Shown: piece after piece, positions 20,313 through 29,014 of the stretch
Numbering within the stretch: position 1 is the stretch's first letter
How the letters are laid out: every line of letters starts with the position of its first letter
NCBI GenBank assembly: GCA_963773085.1
Contig: CAVYZS010000014.1
Coordinates: 1 to 64,000 of the forward strand
DNA: 64,000 nt
Source of the DNA: JAENVT01 sp963773085
GTDB lineage: Bacteria; Actinomycetota; Acidimicrobiia; Acidimicrobiales; Ilumatobacteraceae
Direction of reading: 5' to 3'
The notes under the pieces: generated by a model
Databases searched by the model: none
What the model was told of the DNA's origin: nothing
What the model saw: only the letters and a program-made list of their open reading frames with translations
Made by a program: the position numbers and the translations under genes

Positions 20313-20741
20313 TCAGCTGGTGCTGGCGGCCCAGCCGGCCACGCCGACAATGCGCAGCACCAACACCCGGTCGAAGGGCTGGTCCCGGTACTGCGAGTAG
20401 CGCCCAGCCAGACGGGTCGCCAGGGCAGCCGCCCGGCCGGCGGCCGCGTCGCCTTGCCAGCGCAGCTCGGCCCGAACCCACCACAGCCGTGACCAATCGC
20501 CGCGGTCCCAGTGCTCGACCAGCAGCGTGGCCCGCGGATCCGCCTCCAGGTTCCGCTCCCGCTGCAGCCGCGACGAGATCTTTGGCTTCACCCGGTCGAC
20601 GGGCACGCCCACGTAGCCGTCCTCGTCCACCACGTACGCGACGGGGACGGCATCGACGCCGCGCTCGGTGTGCACCGTGCACAGGATCCCGTGGTCGAAC
20701 GCCGCCAGCCGGGCCCGCGCCTCGTTCTCGGCGAGCCTCAT
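20313..20741 (-). CDS. PPOX-class F420/flavin-binding protein, Rv0121-like
   Basis: A 142-residue split-barrel protein beginning MRLAENEARARLAAFDHGIL. It contains TERGVDAVPVAYVVDEDGYVGVPVDRVKPK, LQRERNLEADPRATLLVEHWDRGDWSRLWWVRAE and QYRDQPFDRVLVLRIVGVAGWAAS. This series matches the mycobacterial Rv0121 subfamily of pyridoxamine-phosphate-oxidase-like proteins that bind coenzyme F420. Their physiological substrate is unknown. It is monocistronic. The nearby LLM oxidoreductase supports F420 use by this organism. Confidence 0.85.
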   Translation of the reverse strand: MRLAENEARARLAAFDHGILCTVHTERGVDAVPVAYVVDEDGYVGVPVDRVKPKISSRLQRERNLEADPRATLLVEHWDRGDWSRLWWVRAELRWQGDAAAGRAAALATRLAGRYSQYRDQPFDRVLVLRIVGVAGWAASTS

Positions 20742-20971
20742 GGTAGGAGAGCGGTGGCCATGGACATGGGAGTCGGTGTGATGACGCCTCGCGGCGCGGT
20801 GGAGACGTGATCTCCGGCGGTGTCATCGTACTTCGTTGAGCGGCTGAATCGTTCGGGGTGCTCACCCTCGTCGGGCGGGTTCGCCGAGGACGAATGGCGC
20901 TACTCTGGCCTCGTGTTGGGGCGACCGTGCGTCCATGATCTCACCCCCATCTTCGAGGGCCGAACGGTTCG

Positions 20972-21280
20972 ATGAACCCGGCCGTCTGGGTGGAGCGTCA
21001 CGGCCGCGGGCGGCCCGACGACCCGGCGCTGGCCGACGGCGAGCGCGTCCACGCCAGCTGGAGCACGTTCGCCGCCCGGACGTCCGGCGCGGCAGCTGGC
21101 CTGCGCCACGACTTCGGCCTGTCGCCCGGTGACCGGGTCGCCATCGTGATGCGCAACCGGCCCGAGTACCTCGAGGCGCTGTTCGGCATCTGGCACGCCG
21201 GTCTGGTGGCCGTGCCGGTCAACGCTCGGCTTCACCACGAAGTCGATGCGCACGGTCCAACGCCGACCCCGCCGGCGTGA
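20972..21280 (+). pseudogene. Acyl-CoA synthetase (AMP-binding), truncated N-terminal fragment
   Basis: ATG 20972 starts MNPAVWVERHGRGRPDDPAL and continues through WSTFAARTSGAAAGL, FGLSPGDRVAIVMRNRPEYLEALFGIWHAGLVAVPVNARLHHEV. This is the characteristic first ~90 residues of FadD-type AMP-binding ligases. Similarity ends abruptly near 21245, before the P-loop (SSGTTGxPK), and the frame stops at 21280. No continuation appears in any frame downstream, so the gene is truncated rather than frameshifted. Confidence 0.75.
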
Positions 21281-21394
21281 GTTTCACGACAACCCCGAGT
21301 TGGTGTAGTTCGGCGGCACAACACAGTCCACAAGGCAACGCCTCCATCACCCGGAACGAGCCCTGCATCGACATGGGGATCGCTGAACACAGCG

Positions 21395-21889
21395 TCATGA
21401 GCTGGCCGCGATGTCCTTGACGAGCAGCATCATCGTGAACCCGTCGATCGGGGAAGGTTCGAACCCGAACCTGGCGTAGAACGCCGCAGCAGCCGAGTCC
21501 TTGGCGTGCACGAGCACCACACGAACACCGATCAACTCGGCTACCTCGATCGACTTCATGATGAAATGCTTCAGCAGCGCAGCACCGAGACCCTGACCCT
21601 GGTATCGACGATCGACAGCGAGACGACCGAGCAACACCGCCGGCAACGGATCCGGCTGGTTACTCACCGCACGCTTCGTCGCATCGACGCGCAGCACCAC
21701 CGCCGCACTCGACGCGTAGTACGCAACCACCCGCCCATCGACGGACACCACCCACGTACGGCTCGACCTATCCGCCTGATTCCGAAGGGCTCGATCGACC
21801 AACCGGGCGTCGAGTTCCTCGACACCGCATTCGAAGCCTTCGAGGACATGATCGGCCGTCAACAGCGCTGGGCCGATGAACTCACTCAA
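21395..21889 (-). CDS. GNAT acetyltransferase toxin (TacT-like)
   Basis: A TTG start at 21889 overlaps the antitoxin stop by four bases and gives a 164-residue protein, the usual size of TacT/AtaT toxins. It contains FECGVEELDARLVDRALRNQADRSSRTWVV, LLGRLAVDRRYQGQGLGAALLKHFI (acetyl-CoA P-loop RxxGxG/A), and AKDSAAAAFYARFGFEPSP. These toxins acetylate the amino group of charged tRNAs and stop translation. The pairing with a DUF1778-type antitoxin fixes the assignment. Longer in-frame starts would run inside the antitoxin gene and are unlikely. Confidence 0.87.
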   Translation of the reverse strand: MSEFIGPALLTADHVLEGFECGVEELDARLVDRALRNQADRSSRTWVVSVDGRVVAYYASSAAVVLRVDATKRAVSNQPDPLPAVLLGRLAVDRRYQGQGLGAALLKHFIMKSIEVAELIGVRVVLVHAKDSAAAAFYARFGFEPSPIDGFTMMLLVKDIAASS

Positions 21890-22164
21890 AGGCGACCCGA
21901 CTCCAGCACCGATGGTGTGCCGAGCAACCGCGCAAGATCGGGCTTGCGTGCCGCCGGACGATCCAAGATCTCCTGCAACGCCGCCCAATCACCGTCGTCG
22001 ACCACGAACACCCGACGATCCGCCAGGTCCATGTGCGCCGCCTCCACCGCATGGCGCACCACGTACTCGTTCAACGACTCACCGGTTGCCGCCAACACTC
22101 GCCGCACCGCCGCGTCCTGCCCGGGGGTGACCCGAAGTGTCCAGCGTTCCGTCTTCGTCTCCAT
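21886..22164 (-). CDS. DUF1778 ribbon-helix-helix antitoxin (TacA-like)
   Basis: A 92-residue protein from ATG 22164. It starts METKTERWTLRVTPGQDAAV, the beta-strand of a ribbon-helix-helix fold, followed by VRRVLAATGESLNEYVVRHAVEAAHMDLADRR, the typical DUF1778 helix pair. The C-terminal half (FVVDDGDWAALQEILDRPA) is the toxin-neutralising segment. It is encoded first, with the toxin coupled behind it, and should bind the inverted repeat ten bases upstream of its start to autoregulate the pair. Confidence 0.88.
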   Translation of the reverse strand: METKTERWTLRVTPGQDAAVRRVLAATGESLNEYVVRHAVEAAHMDLADRRVFVVDDGDWAALQEILDRPAARKPDLARLLGTPSVLESGRL

Positions 22165-22173
22165 CTGGAGAAC

Positions 22174-22194
22174 TGTACGCCAATTCGACGTACA
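22174..22194. promoter_or_regulatory. Probable operator of the TacAT-like pair
   Basis: A perfect inverted repeat TGTACG-N9-CGTACA ends ten bases upstream of the antitoxin ATG. Its place in the promoter zone and its two half-sites fit binding of RHH antitoxin dimers and autoregulation of the operon. Confidence 0.65.
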
Positions 22195-22418
22195 AGTCGA
22201 GCGGGGAGACGCCACAGCCGTCACACCAGGGCCGTCGAGGCCTCGGCAGGGATCGAGGCCCCTCGTATCAGCCGCAGCGACCGTCAGGCTGCCGGCGGGC
22301 TCGCGACAGCGAGTGACACGTTTGGACGCACCTGAGCATCTGTCGACGGCATTTGCATCCGACTGGTCGGGGCGTCGAAGAAGGTCGACCTTCTCGGCTC
22401 GATGGCCAGGTCCGGTTG

Positions 22419-25034
22419 TCACGTCGCGGGGAGGATCTCGACGTACCCCTCCGTTCCGTTCACACGAATTCGCTGCCCATCGCGGATCAGCCGCGTGGCG
22501 TGCTCGACCCCAACGACGGCCGGTAAGCCATACTCTCGTGCGATCACTGCGCCATGGGTCATCAGGCCGCCAACTTCGGTCACCAGGCCGTTGATCGCGA
22601 CGAACAGGGGCGACCAGCTTGGATCGGTGTAGGCCGTGACGAGGATGTCACCCGGTTCCAGATCGGCCTCCGCCATGTCGAGGATGACGCGGGCCCGCCC
22701 CTCGATGGTTCCGGCGGAAACCGGCAAACCGACCAGCGCGGAGGTTGGCAGGTCGTCGCGTCGGTACGTCCCGGCGACGACCTCGCCATCCGACGTGAGC
22801 ACCCGGGGCGGCGTGAGGGCTTGATACGACCTGAACTCGTCTTTGCGTTGGCGGATGAGCTGGTCGTCTACCTGGTGCGTGCGCACGACGTCGTGGAGTT
22901 CCTGGAACGTGAGGTAGAAGATGTCGTCTGTCGCGCGGAGCACGTGGGCCTGCACGAGGCGCTCGGCCTCCTGCAGCAACGCTTGCTTGTAGACGAAGTA
23001 GCGGCTGACCATGCCGTACTTCGGATACTCCCGGTAGCCGCTGAAGGTGCGGACGCGGTCGATCATCCGCTTGGCCTCTTCGGCTTTCTGCTCTCCGTCC
23101 GGCAAGGCCCGCAAGCGCTGCAGCAGCTCTTCTTCCTTGTTCCACGCCTCCTGTCGCCCTTGCTCGAAGCGCCGTTGGGCGGCGCCGGGATCGAAGTTCT
23201 TGATGTTGCCGAGAATCACGGGCACAAGCGCGGTTGGTCGCTCGCTCCAGCGCGGCCTGGTGATGTCGATCTCGCCGACGCAGCGCATGCCGTACTTGTC
23301 GAGGTAGTCGCGGATGGCGTCTCGTGCTTCTCGCCCGCCCTCGAGCTTGTCCAGTTCGTCCAGGAAGCCGTCGTCCTCGACGTGTTCGAGAAAGGCCACC
23401 ACGTCCGGGTGTGGTCGGATTACGTCTGCGACATCGAGGAGTGCCAGCCCCATTTCCGATGTGACGTTGTGGGGAACGGACTGTGTGAGTGTGTCGGCCG
23501 CGTTCTTCTCACTCAGCCAGGCCTGCAGCTGCTCGTTGAGCCACCACGTGGCCTCCATCGCCGCCATGATCACCTGAAAGCTTTGCGGATCGAACAGGAT
23601 TCGCTTCAAGTCCTGGATGTCCGCCAGGATGAAGTCGAGCAGCGCCGATCCGGACTTCGTCTGGATGCCGCGTTTCAAGGCGGCGATGGAAGCTTGGCTT
23701 CGCTGCGTCAGCTCGGTGACGATCGCCGGATCGGTCTCGATCGGGGCTGGCGCGCCGCCAGCCGGCGGCTCGCCGGGACCATCGTCCGGGAGCGACGGGA
23801 TGAAGTCGCCGCGTTCGAGGATGGTCGCCAGCGCGTCCCTGATCAGCGGGTCCGATTTTCCCAGGACGAGGAGGCGGGCGCGGCTCGCTGGTGAAGCCAG
23901 GTCCAGGGTGACGTCGACGAACAGCCTTCCGCCGGCCTCGTACATCGGCCTGAGGGCTGTCAGCCTCCACACGGAGAGCCCGAGCGGCTTCATGGGGTCG
24001 GTCATCATCTGCTGATGACCGACGGAGACGTAGACATGGTTGTCTCGGTCACCGACCGCGGGGATGGGGAACAGCGTGGTGATCGGCCGGCTCTGGACGA
24101 TCTGGAAGTCATCGTCGACCAGGCACCATTCGATGTCCTGGGGGCAGCCGAAGTGCGCTTCGATCCGCCGGCCCAGCTGCGCGAGCCGCACGACCTGCGC
24201 ATCGGTCAGCGCCGGCTGGTCTTGCCGCGCTGGCTCAATCGTCTGTTGGTGGGTTCCGCCTGCCGGCGAGGCGTGGATGGCAAGCTGCTTGATGGCGACC
24301 GCCTTGGCGACAACCTCGCCGTCGCGCACTTTGTAGACGTCTGCGTTCACCACGCCCGAGACCAGGGCCTCGCCGAGGCCGAGGCTGGCCTCCACGGTGG
24401 CGACCTTCCGATTTGACGTGACTGGGTCTGCTGTGAACAGGACGCCGGCAGCGTCGGGGAAGATCATCTGCTGCACGACCACGGCCATGTGGATCTTCCG
24501 TTGGTCGAAGCCGTTCCGCAGGCGGTAGGTCACGGCTCGCTCGGTGAACAGCGACGCCCAGCACCGGCTGATGTGCTGGAGGATCGCCGCCGGTCCCACG
24601 ATGTTCAGGTATGTGTCCTGCTGGCCCGCGAAGGATGCCGTCGGCAAGTCCTCCGCCGTCGCGCTCGATCGGACGGCGTAGGCGGCTTGCTCGCCGAGCC
24701 GGTCGAGGGCGCGGGTGATCGCCGCCGCCACATCGTCGGGGATGGCGATCCCTTCGATGGTCCGGCGGATCTCCGCGCTGAGCGTGCGGATCGACTCCCG
24801 GTCATCCGGGCCGAGGCGCGACAGCCGATCGAGCCGATCGTCGATCGACGACGCTTCCGCCATGATCCGCCGGAACGCGTCCGTCGTCACGCAGAAGCCA
24901 GCCGGCACGCGGATGCCTTCGATCCGCGACAGCGCCCCCAGGTGCGCGCCCTTGCCACCTACGACCGCGACCTGCGTTTGGTCGAGCTCCTGGAGCCCCA
25001 GCACGTAGCACTCGGGCGCGCTGGACGGCAGCAA
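22419..25034 (-). CDS. rph: Rifamycin-inactivating phosphotransferase
   Basis: An 871-residue protein that uses ATP to phosphorylate rifamycins, releasing AMP and phosphate and giving resistance. The three Rph parts are visible. The N-terminal ATP-grasp-like domain has VVGGKGAHLGALSRIEGIRVPAG, YAVRSSATAEDLPTASFAGQQDTYLN and IEWCLVDDDFQIVQSRPITTLFP. The middle rifamycin-binding domain starts around VYVSVGHQQMMTDPMKPLGLS. The C-terminal swivelling His domain has GGLMTHGAVIAREYGLPAVVG, with the phospho-carrier His near residue 827. Length matches known Rph (~865). The start is a TTG six bases after the preceding stop, and a GTG ten codons in is an alternative. It appears co-transcribed with the hypothetical gene at 25040-25639. 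No rifamycin-associated promoter element is evident. Confidence 0.9.
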   Translation of the reverse strand: MLPSSAPECYVLGLQELDQTQVAVVGGKGAHLGALSRIEGIRVPAGFCVTTDAFRRIMAEASSIDDRLDRLSRLGPDDRESIRTLSAEIRRTIEGIAIPDDVAAAITRALDRLGEQAAYAVRSSATAEDLPTASFAGQQDTYLNIVGPAAILQHISRCWASLFTERAVTYRLRNGFDQRKIHMAVVVQQMIFPDAAGVLFTADPVTSNRKVATVEASLGLGEALVSGVVNADVYKVRDGEVVAKAVAIKQLAIHASPAGGTHQQTIEPARQDQPALTDAQVVRLAQLGRRIEAHFGCPQDIEWCLVDDDFQIVQSRPITTLFPIPAVGDRDNHVYVSVGHQQMMTDPMKPLGLSVWRLTALRPMYEAGGRLFVDVTLDLASPASRARLLVLGKSDPLIRDALATILERGDFIPSLPDDGPGEPPAGGAPAPIETDPAIVTELTQRSQASIAALKRGIQTKSGSALLDFILADIQDLKRILFDPQSFQVIMAAMEATWWLNEQLQAWLSEKNAADTLTQSVPHNVTSEMGLALLDVADVIRPHPDVVAFLEHVEDDGFLDELDKLEGGREARDAIRDYLDKYGMRCVGEIDITRPRWSERPTALVPVILGNIKNFDPGAAQRRFEQGRQEAWNKEEELLQRLRALPDGEQKAEEAKRMIDRVRTFSGYREYPKYGMVSRYFVYKQALLQEAERLVQAHVLRATDDIFYLTFQELHDVVRTHQVDDQLIRQRKDEFRSYQALTPPRVLTSDGEVVAGTYRRDDLPTSALVGLPVSAGTIEGRARVILDMAEADLEPGDILVTAYTDPSWSPLFVAINGLVTEVGGLMTHGAVIAREYGLPAVVGVEHATRLIRDGQRIRVNGTEGYVEILPAT

Positions 25035-25039
25035 GAGCT

Positions 25040-25639
25040 CTAGTAGAACCAGGGATCGCGCAAGTCGAGGTACTCGGTGCTGGCAAACACATCCGAATAC
25101 TGGGCGAACAGTTCCACGAGCTCCGCTGGCGGTTCCTTCGCTTCGTTCGCGCGGGCTTCTGCTTCACTCGTGAAATAGTTCACCTCGACGGTCGACGTCT
25201 CGCCCGTCCACACCCGCAGCCCACCGATGAGATCAGGGCGCCACGTGCTGGCATGCTTTTCGAACCGTTCGTCCAGATCCTTCACCACCGCTCGACCCGG
25301 GCCACTGGCAGTCTTCATCACCTGTACAAATGCAGCATCGTTCGAACCCCCGCCGAGGAACGCCTCCACATCTTCGGAGTCCGTGAAGGAGACCGGACCG
25401 TCGAAGCACTTCTCCGTCTCGGACCACCACGCGCCCTGCTCTGCACGCTCGCTGTTGGCGTGCGCGGCCGCGGCCGACTCGAACCGAGCAATGGCAAAGC
25501 CGACGCCGTCGTCGGAAACGCCGGCAGTACTGCCCAGAAAGCCGGAAGCTCCGGGACGAAGTTCAGCCTCCCAGCGGTCCATCTGACGGCGCAATCCGGA
25601 CTTGTCGGACACCTTGCCCTCGATGACTTGTACAAACAT
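25040..25639 (-). CDS. Hypothetical protein, duplicated dimeric alpha/beta-barrel (monooxygenase-like) fold
   Basis: A 199-residue intact protein with two similar halves. Each opens with FVQVI/FVQVM (residues 2 and ~103), then a helix with a Leu/Asp/Glu-rich stretch, then a strand and a second helix (FESAAAAHANSERAEQ versus FTSEAEARANEAKEP). The pattern resembles tandem ABM/dimeric alpha-beta barrel domains that bind small hydrophobic ligands or sense oxidants. I recognise no named family. It lies five bases upstream of rph on the same strand, so the pair is probably one transcript. A link to antibiotic handling is inferred from position only. Confidence 0.7.
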   Translation of the reverse strand: MFVQVIEGKVSDKSGLRRQMDRWEAELRPGASGFLGSTAGVSDDGVGFAIARFESAAAAHANSERAEQGAWWSETEKCFDGPVSFTDSEDVEAFLGGGSNDAAFVQVMKTASGPGRAVVKDLDERFEKHASTWRPDLIGGLRVWTGETSTVEVNYFTSEAEARANEAKEPPAELVELFAQYSDVFASTEYLDLRDPWFY

Positions 25640-25814
25640 GGTCCACCTACGATCCTGGCGATGACGCCATCCGAGATACCCCCCGCCTAAATCCTGGCAC
25701 CACGCTCGGAGTATTGCCAGAGCCGTCGTCCCGCGGCGGGTCTTCAGCAGCTGTCGCGAGAAAGGTAGCCTGAGGTCGCGTCGGCGGGGTCAATGCGGTG
25801 ATGAGGAGTGAGTC

Positions 25815-26279
25815 ATGTCTTATGCGGTGGATTTCCACACTGTCTCGACCGTCGGTCTCGAGTCGTCGCCAGTGGCGACCGCGCTGGCCGGCTTGAGGGC
25901 TAACGAGGCTCGCTACTTCAAGAACAAGTACGACCACGTCTTCACGGTGGAGCCGGCGAGCAAGGCCAAGGAGGCCGTCGAGTGGGTGCATCGCATCCTG
26001 AAGGAGGAGCGCGACATCGTCATCTCGTCTCGGCCTCTCGAGGCGACGATGTTCCAGGTTGAAAGCCTCCGGATGGCGTACGTGTTCTACGAGAGCGGTC
26101 TCTCGATCAATGCGATGTACGACGTCGACAACCCCAAGAAGCGCGCCGTCGGATTCAAGCTCTCCGTCGGGATGGACGTCCCCGAAGAGCTCGCCTCGCG
26201 GTTCAAGTTCGCGACCCAGAAGTCGAAGCTGGCCGGAACCATCCGCGGATCGTACTTCGTGATCAAGGGCCAGTACTGA
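25815..26279 (+). CDS. Conserved-looking protein of unknown function
   Basis: A 154-residue intact frame with AGGAG eight bases before the ATG (MSYAVDFHTVSTVGLESS). Composition is balanced alpha/beta with no signal peptide or membrane segment. It is rich in Lys near the middle (EARYFKNKYDHVF, EPASKAKEAVEWVHRILKEERD) and ends LAGTIRGSYFVIKGQY. I do not recognise it. It is transcribed divergently from the rph pair and has no partner on its own strand. Confidence 0.65.
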   Translation: MSYAVDFHTVSTVGLESSPVATALAGLRANEARYFKNKYDHVFTVEPASKAKEAVEWVHRILKEERDIVISSRPLEATMFQVESLRMAYVFYESGLSINAMYDVDNPKKRAVGFKLSVGMDVPEELASRFKFATQKSKLAGTIRGSYFVIKGQY

Positions 26280-26324
26280 GCCTTCTCTGGTCCGCCAAAC
26301 TCGCGTCGGCACGATCGCCGAGTG

Positions 26325-26952
26325 TTACGCGGTGGGGGTGTTGCCGGCGCGGAGCTCGCGGATGATGGTGTCGATCACCCACGCCACCACCGGGCCCGAC
26401 TCGGTGCCGGGTACACCGAACTCCTCCCGCATCCGCAGCCACGCCTGCGTCGACACCAAACAGCGGATCACGGCGGCGATGCGAAGCTGCTCGCGCTCGC
26501 CGAGCTCGGGAAGTCCCTTCGCCAGCAACTCGCGCATCTCGCGTGTGTTGGCCTGGGTGTCGGCTGCGAAGCGGCGCGGATCAGCGTTGAACACCGCCTC
26601 GGCGCGAGCGGTCACGTAGTGCTCGTCGAGCAACTCCATCAGGCGACGGCTGGTGGGAGCGATGTCATCGAGGCCCCCCAGCTCCGAACGATGGTTTGAC
26701 GCCGTCGAGTTGAGGCAACCGTTGTGACAACCCCTCGAGCAGGGCGTCGCGATCGGGAAAGTGGCGATACACCGTGCGCTCTGAAACCCCGGCTGCCGCG
26801 GCGATGTCGCGCGTGGTCACCTCGTCGGCGCGTCGATCGCCGAGCAGGGTGGTCACGGCGTCGAGAATGAACTCTCGCGTCTGGGCCACCTGACGGTCGC
26901 GCAACGTTGAGGTGTAGGGCTTGCTCGTGGATCGTTTCGGTGACTCGCTCAT
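26325..26952 (-). CDS. TetR-family transcriptional regulator (frameshifted)
   Basis: From ATG 26952 (preceded by GGAGGG) the protein reads MSESPKRSTSKPYTSTLRDR and then the TetR helix-turn-helix: TREFILDAVTTLLGDRRADEVTTRDIAAAAGVSERTVYRHFPDRDALLEGL. Near 26690, beside a run of six G on the coding strand, the frame shifts. The ligand domain continues as LDDIAPTSRRLMELLDEHYV and CLVSTQAWLRMREEFGVPGTESGPVVAWVIDTIIREL. Total length is about 208 residues, normal for TetR. It is divergent from the PEP-utilizing enzyme gene, which it may control across the 106-bp gap. Confidence 0.82.
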
Positions 26953-27058
26953 CGGTCCCTCCACGGCCATCTTGGCAGATCTAGGTCATGATGACAACAT
27001 TCCGTATTGACGGCAGTCAACAGACATGATTAAGTCGGTCGCGAGCCAAGGGGGCACC

Positions 27059-28764
27059 ATGATCGACCGCATCACCCACACCGCACCACCCGCCGTGACG
27101 TTCGATCCGCCGGCACCCGGCCAATGGGAACTCGAGACCGCCCACCACGGGCTACGGCCGCTCTCCCCCTTCCTGCGCGACACCTATCAGCGAGCGTTCG
27201 AAGCAGGCATCGTCGAGCCGATGCAGCGCTACGGCCTGCCGCTCGTCACCGTGCAGGCCAAGTTCGTCCACGGCTGCCTGTACATGCGCCCGCTGGGCGT
27301 TGGCGAGAAACCCGGTTCCACGCCCAAGGCACCGCCGCCGGCGTTCGTGATGAAGCTGATCGCCCGCTTGCACCCCGAGCTGCGCCGGCGCGCCAAGACT
27401 GCCGAGCAGGCGTTCGCGCAACGGCGTTGGCGCCAGGAAGTCGACCAGTGGTTCGACCGCGACCGGTCAGCGCAGCTGGCGAAGAACCGTGCGCTGCAGG
27501 CCGTCGAGCCCGGCGCCCTCGACGATGTCGAGCTTGCGGCACACCTTGCGGAGCGCGCTGTCGCACTTCGAACAATCGGCACGCAGGAACCTGGCGACAC
27601 ACGGCGGCGATCTGGTGCCCACCGGCGATCTGCTGGCTCACTGCGAGGGGTGGGGAATCAGCGCCAACGAGGCGGCCGGCCTGCTCACCGGCAGCTCACC
27701 GGCAACGGTCGAGACGGCCGTGATGCTGCGCCCGGTGGCCCGCGCCATCCAGCACAGCGGGGTGCCGGCGGCGTCGCTCGACTCGGTCGACGACGTGCGA
27801 GCACTCGGCCCCGACGCCCGAGCCGCCGTCGACGCCTGGCTCGAGCTGCACATGTGGCGCACGGTCACCAGCGACGACGTCGACCGGCCCACACTGGCCG
27901 AGGTTCCGGCGCTGCAGCTGGCGGCGTTGCTCGGTGCCACCGAGCATCTCGACGTAGCCGAACCCGACGACGCAGCTGTTCGCGCCCGTGTCCCGGCCGA
28001 GCACCGAGCGCACTTCGACGAGTTGCTGGCCGAAGCTCGCTACGGACATCGCCAGCGCGAAGACATCCGCGGCCTGTGTTGGAACTGGCCGTGCGGACTG
28101 GTGCGGCGCGCCCTACTGGAAGCCGGGCGACGCCTGCACGCAGCCGGAGGCGTGCACGAGGTTGCGCACGTCGTCGAGCTGTTCCCCGACGAGCTCGACC
28201 GTGTGCTGCTCGGTCGTGCGCAGCCGATCGTATGAGCGCGCCGACGGACCATCGGCCGACGAGCTCGCCGAGCGTGCTGCCGAGCGCGACCGCATCGAGG
28301 CCACACCCCCGCCCCGACTGCTCGGCGAGCCCGAGGCTCCTCCCCCACTCGATGCACTCCCGAAGGCGATGGCTCGCGCCACCGCAGCGATCATGGCCAA
28401 CCTCGGCGCCGACGCCACGCCACCGCCCGCAGACGACGACCCATCCACCGTGAGCGGGATCGGCATCGGCGACACCACCTACCGCGGGCGGGCGTGCGTG
28501 GTGCGCGACCTGATGCTCGCCTTCGACCAGCTCGAGCCGGGCGATGTGTTGGTCGCGCCGTTCACCGGACCGTCGGTGAACTCGTTGCTGCCCGTGATCG
28601 GCGCCCTCGTGGTGGAAGAAGGCGGAGCGCTGTGCCACGCCGCGATCGTGTCGCGCGAGTTCGGTCTCGCGGCGGTGATCGGCGCCCACGGAGCCACCAC
28701 CCGCATCCCCCACGGCGCCCACGTCGAAGTCGATCCCAAGCAAGGCACCGTCCGCCTGCTCTGA
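27059..28764 (+). CDS. PEP-utilizing enzyme with C-terminal swivelling His domain, no ATP-grasp (frameshifted)
   Basis: ATG 27059 starts MIDRITHTAPPAVTFDPPAP. The first ~165 residues (GQWELETAHHGLRPLSPFLRDTYQ ... VHGCLYMRPLG) resemble the middle domain of PEP-synthase/Rph-like enzymes. After a frameshift near 27570 a helical region follows (ISANEAAGLLTGSSPATVE ... LCWNWPCGLVRRALLEAG). Near 28230 the frame shifts again to the mobile domain: DTTYRGRACVVRDLMLAFDQLEPGDVLVAPFTGPSVNSLLP, then GALCHAAIVSREFGLAAVIG, whose CHAAI His corresponds to the phospho-carrier. Total about 567 residues. The nucleotide-binding domain is absent, so a separate ATP-grasp protein would be needed. Its substrate is unknown. 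Confidence 0.75.
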
Positions 28765-29014
28765 GTCCCCTCGCCGATGGCCAAGAATCCGGCGCCGGCG
28801 CCAACCCGTATCATGGCGACAATTGCTCCTGACGACCTGCCGTTCAACGATCCCCAATCGTATTACGGCCCCGGTATCGCCAACCTCGGCGTCGGCGCTC
28901 CAGTAGGAAAGACTGAGCAGGAATCCGCTGCTTTCCACGGCGCGGCCAGGGACCGCTCACGAATCACGGTGGTCCGATCTCAGCTTCTGCCGGCGCGAGA
29001 TTATGCTCGCGCTC

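Noticed and set aside
22379..22394. Perfect 16-bp palindrome AGAAGGTCGACCTTCT
   Set aside because: It lies just past the rph stop, has no loop or T-run for a terminator, and is about 215 bases from the antitoxin start. I see no function I can support.
28765..29014. Possible small gene starting near 28777 (MAKNPAPAPTRIMATIAPDD)
   Set aside because: It has no ribosome site and no family resemblance, and its frame runs on as a shadow of the VOC gene.
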